From Actinomycetota bacterium (GTDB taxonomy: Bacteria; Actinomycetota; Thermoleophilia; Miltoncostaeales; Miltoncostaeaceae), in contig CANJMX010000085.1 of NCBI GenBank assembly GCA_947475125.1, positions 1 to 6,693 of the forward strand: a stretch of 6,693 nucleotides of DNA, given 5' to 3'. The stretch's first letter is position 1, and every line of letters begins with the position of its first letter. A program made the translations under genes and the position numbers. This document shows positions 5,482-6,693 of the stretch, one piece after another. A model generated the notes under the pieces. The model saw only the letters and a list, made by a program, of their open reading frames with translations, did no database searches and was not told where the DNA came from.

Positions 5482-5906
5482 CAGGCGTCCTCAGCCGACT
5501 CAGCGACGAAGGCCCGGAGGGCACCTTCCATCATCTCGATGGCCGTTCGGGTTGGACAGATCGTCGTGAGCCCCTGCTCGGCGTAGAACTTGGCGCGCGA
5601 CGGGTCGAGTACACGTGCGATCACGAATGGCACCTGGTAGCGGTCACGGGCCACCTGCGCGATGACGATGTTGGTGTTGTCGCCATTGGTGGCGGCCACG
5701 AATGCGTCGGCCCGCTCGATCTCCGCCCGCTCGAGCACGGTGGTCTCGAGCGCAGGACCTTGAATGAAGTTTCCGGGGAAGTCGTCACCCAGACGCCCGA
5801 GCGCCTCGGCGTTCTGGTCGATGACGTTGACGTCATGTCCATCGTCGATGAGGCTCTGCGCGATTGACGCGCCAACTCTTCCGCAGCCAGCAACTACCAC
5901 GAACAC
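5481..5906 (-). CDS. Short TrkA-family protein with only an RCK_N domain
   Basis: A 141-residue NAD(P)-binding protein of the TrkA_N/RCK_N type. MFVVVAGCGRVGASIAQSL (1-19) holds the GxGxxG loop (G7, G9, G12), D30 in VNVID closes the second strand, and ADAFVAATNGDNTNIVIAQ (66-84) and ARVLDPSRAKFY (97-108) are typical of the family. It stops after about TAIEMMEGALRAFV (121-134), so the RCK_C domain present in its neighbour is missing; the reading frame is intact and ends by overlapping the next start, so this looks like the native form, not a frameshift. The GTG start at 5906 is supported by GGGAGGA about 7 bases upstream. It probably forms a mixed complex with the second TrkA protein to gate a potassium transporter encoded elsewhere. 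The start and family are well supported, the complex is inference. Confidence 0.92.
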   Translation of the reverse strand: MFVVVAGCGRVGASIAQSLIDDGHDVNVIDQNAEALGRLGDDFPGNFIQGPALETTVLERAEIERADAFVAATNGDNTNIVIAQVARDRYQVPFVIARVLDPSRAKFYAEQGLTTICPTRTAIEMMEGALRAFVAESAEDA

Positions 5907-5956
5907 CAGCGTTCCTCCCGGACGACCGCGATGACGTTAGCCGAGGCGGAGCCGCA

Positions 5957-6133
5957 TTACCTGTGGCCCTTGAACCACAGCATCAACCGCCCGCCTCCGG
6001 CGATGATGAACGCCACCCCCACGAGCCACGAGATAATGCCTGCGCCCGTTGCCGCAGCGCGCACAATCTGCGCGATGCCGATGGCGAGCACGGCCCCCGA
6101 GAGGACCGCGGCCGCACTGAATCGGGATCCCAT
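5957..6133 (-). CDS. Two-helix small membrane protein, 58 residues
   Basis: A short frame from ATG at 6133 to TAA at 5957. It begins MGSRFSAAAVLSGAVLAIGI and ends GGGRLMLWFKGHR. Two hydrophobic segments (about residues 7-25 and 32-50) are separated by a short loop with R24, and the C-terminus is basic, so both ends are likely cytoplasmic. I do not recognise a named family, but two-helix proteins of this size with a basic tail are frequent in actinobacteria. Support: good codon structure, a clean hydrophobic pattern and a fitting place between hppA and the trkA pair, 50 bp before the first trkA start. Against: no obvious Shine-Dalgarno (CCGGCA only). Function unknown; a role linked to the neighbouring membrane transport genes is only a guess. 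Confidence 0.6.
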   Translation of the reverse strand: MGSRFSAAAVLSGAVLAIGIAQIVRAAATGAGIISWLVGVAFIIAGGGRLMLWFKGHR

Positions 6134-6149
6134 TGCCGGGAGCGACAGA

Positions 6150-6177
6150 GTGGGGGCCCGGTTTCCCGGACCCCCAC
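6150..6177 (-). terminator. Strong GAAA-capped hairpin after the pyrophosphatase gene
   Basis: In minus-strand RNA, GUGGGGGUCCGG and CCGGGCCCCCAC form a 12-bp stem (one G-U pair) closed by a GAAA tetraloop. It begins 10 bases after the hppA stop codon and is followed by CTCTGTCGCTCCC, which is pyrimidine-rich but not a real U-run. Best read as the hppA terminator or a 3' stabiliser; it also separates hppA from the small membrane gene. Confidence 0.65.
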
Positions 6178-6187
6178 AGCGCCGTTC

Positions 6188-6693
6188 CTAGACCAGGAAG
6201 GGGATGAGCAGGAGCGCCACGATGTTGGCGATCTTGATCATCGGGTTGATGGCCGGACCAGCGGTGTCCTTGTAGGGGTCACCGACCGTGTCACCGGTCA
6301 CCGCCGCCAGGTGGGCGTTGGAGCCCTTCCCACCGAACTCACCATCCTCGATGAGCTTCTTGGCGTTGTCCCACGCCCCACCGCCCGAGGTCATCGAGAT
6401 GGCAACGAAGATGCCGGTCACGATGGCGCCGAGGAGGAGGCCTCCGAGCATGATGCGCCCGTGCTCAACGCCGAAGATGAAGGCGATGATGACGGGAACG
6501 ATGATCGGGATGAGACCCGGGATCAGCATCTGCTTCTGCGCAGATGCCGTCACGATTTTGACGCAACCGGCGTAGTCGGGCTTCTCAGTCCCGTCCATGA
6601 TCCCCGGCTTCTCGCGGAACTGCCTGCGCACTTCCTCAACCACCTGCGCGCCCGCCTTGCCCACAGCCTCCATGGAGAATGCGGCGAAGATGA
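6188..6693 (-). CDS. hppA: Membrane-bound proton- (or sodium-) translocating pyrophosphatase, C-terminal part
   Basis: The last 167 residues of an integral membrane pyrophosphatase that couples pyrophosphate hydrolysis to ion pumping; the gene runs off the right edge of the window, so about three quarters of a protein of roughly 700 residues is missing. Visible are the conserved VEEVRRQFREKPGIMDG and KPDYAGCVKI segments on the cytoplasmic side, the hydrophobic helices LIPGLIPIIVPVIIAFIFG and IMLGGLLLGAIVTGIFVAISM, the highly conserved loop GGGAWDNAKKLIE, GDTVGDPYKDTAGPAINPMIKI with its spaced aspartates that bind Mg-pyrophosphate, and a last helix IANIVALLLIPFLV. The residues that decide potassium dependence or the pumped ion lie upstream and cannot be read here. 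A hairpin directly after the TAG probably ends the transcript. Confidence 0.95.
   Translation of the reverse strand, partial: IFAAFSMEAVGKAGAQVVEEVRRQFREKPGIMDGTEKPDYAGCVKIVTASAQKQMLIPGLIPIIVPVIIAFIFGVEHGRIMLGGLLLGAIVTGIFVAISMTSGGGAWDNAKKLIEDGEFGGKGSNAHLAAVTGDTVGDPYKDTAGPAINPMIKIANIVALLLIPFLV

Noticed and set aside
5821..5836. Perfect palindrome ATGACGT-TG-ACGTCAT, with another TGACGTCA at 4008-4015
   Set aside because: Both lie inside coding sequence and arise from the common GAC GTC (Asp-Val) codons; no link to a promoter is visible.
1..6693. CRISPR array, insertion sequence, tRNA or rRNA
   Set aside because: No regularly spaced direct repeats, transposase frame, or cloverleaf-like or rRNA sequence was seen.

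Overview
The window is about 6.7 kb of high-GC bacterial DNA, densely coded and mostly on the minus strand. GTG starts, G/C-rich third codon positions and a membrane pyrophosphatase fit an actinobacterium (Actinomycetota). A small secreted four-cysteine protein resembles families I associate with Thermoleophilia. That placement is inference; there is no rRNA or marker gene to settle it, and no sign of mobile DNA, CRISPR, tRNA or rRNA.

Left part (1-504): a non-coding stretch with a hairpin, then a small exported protein of unknown function (139-504, minus). Middle part (638-4233): a likely sulfur/cysteine block. cysK (638-1567, minus) encodes cysteine synthase. It is divergent from a CstB-like metallo-beta-lactamase/double-rhodanese protein (1706-3091, plus), probably a persulfide dioxygenase-sulfurtransferase. 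The 138-bp gap between them holds an unusually rich set of nested inverted repeats. Convergent to the CstB-like gene, with only 9 bp between the stop codons, lies a two-gene minus-strand unit: an Rrf2-family regulator (3820-4233) followed by a PuuD-like class I glutamine-amidotransferase hydrolase (3101-3814). A perfect 8-7-8 palindrome directly upstream of the Rrf2 gene is a candidate operator.

Right part (4294-6693, all minus): a membrane/ion block. Read in transcription order it holds the C-terminal end of a membrane proton (or sodium) pyrophosphatase, a strong GAAA-capped hairpin, a 58-residue two-helix membrane protein, two overlapping TrkA/RCK potassium-transport regulators (the first lacking the RCK_C domain), and a stand-alone GRAM/PH-like protein.

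The sulfur genes make a coherent story: sulfide is assimilated into cysteine by CysK, excess persulfide is oxidised by the CstB-like enzyme, and an Rrf2 regulator of possible CymR type may sense sulfur or cysteine status. The linkage of these parts and the regulatory DNA around them are the most interesting things here, but the functional connection is inferred from adjacency and family knowledge only.
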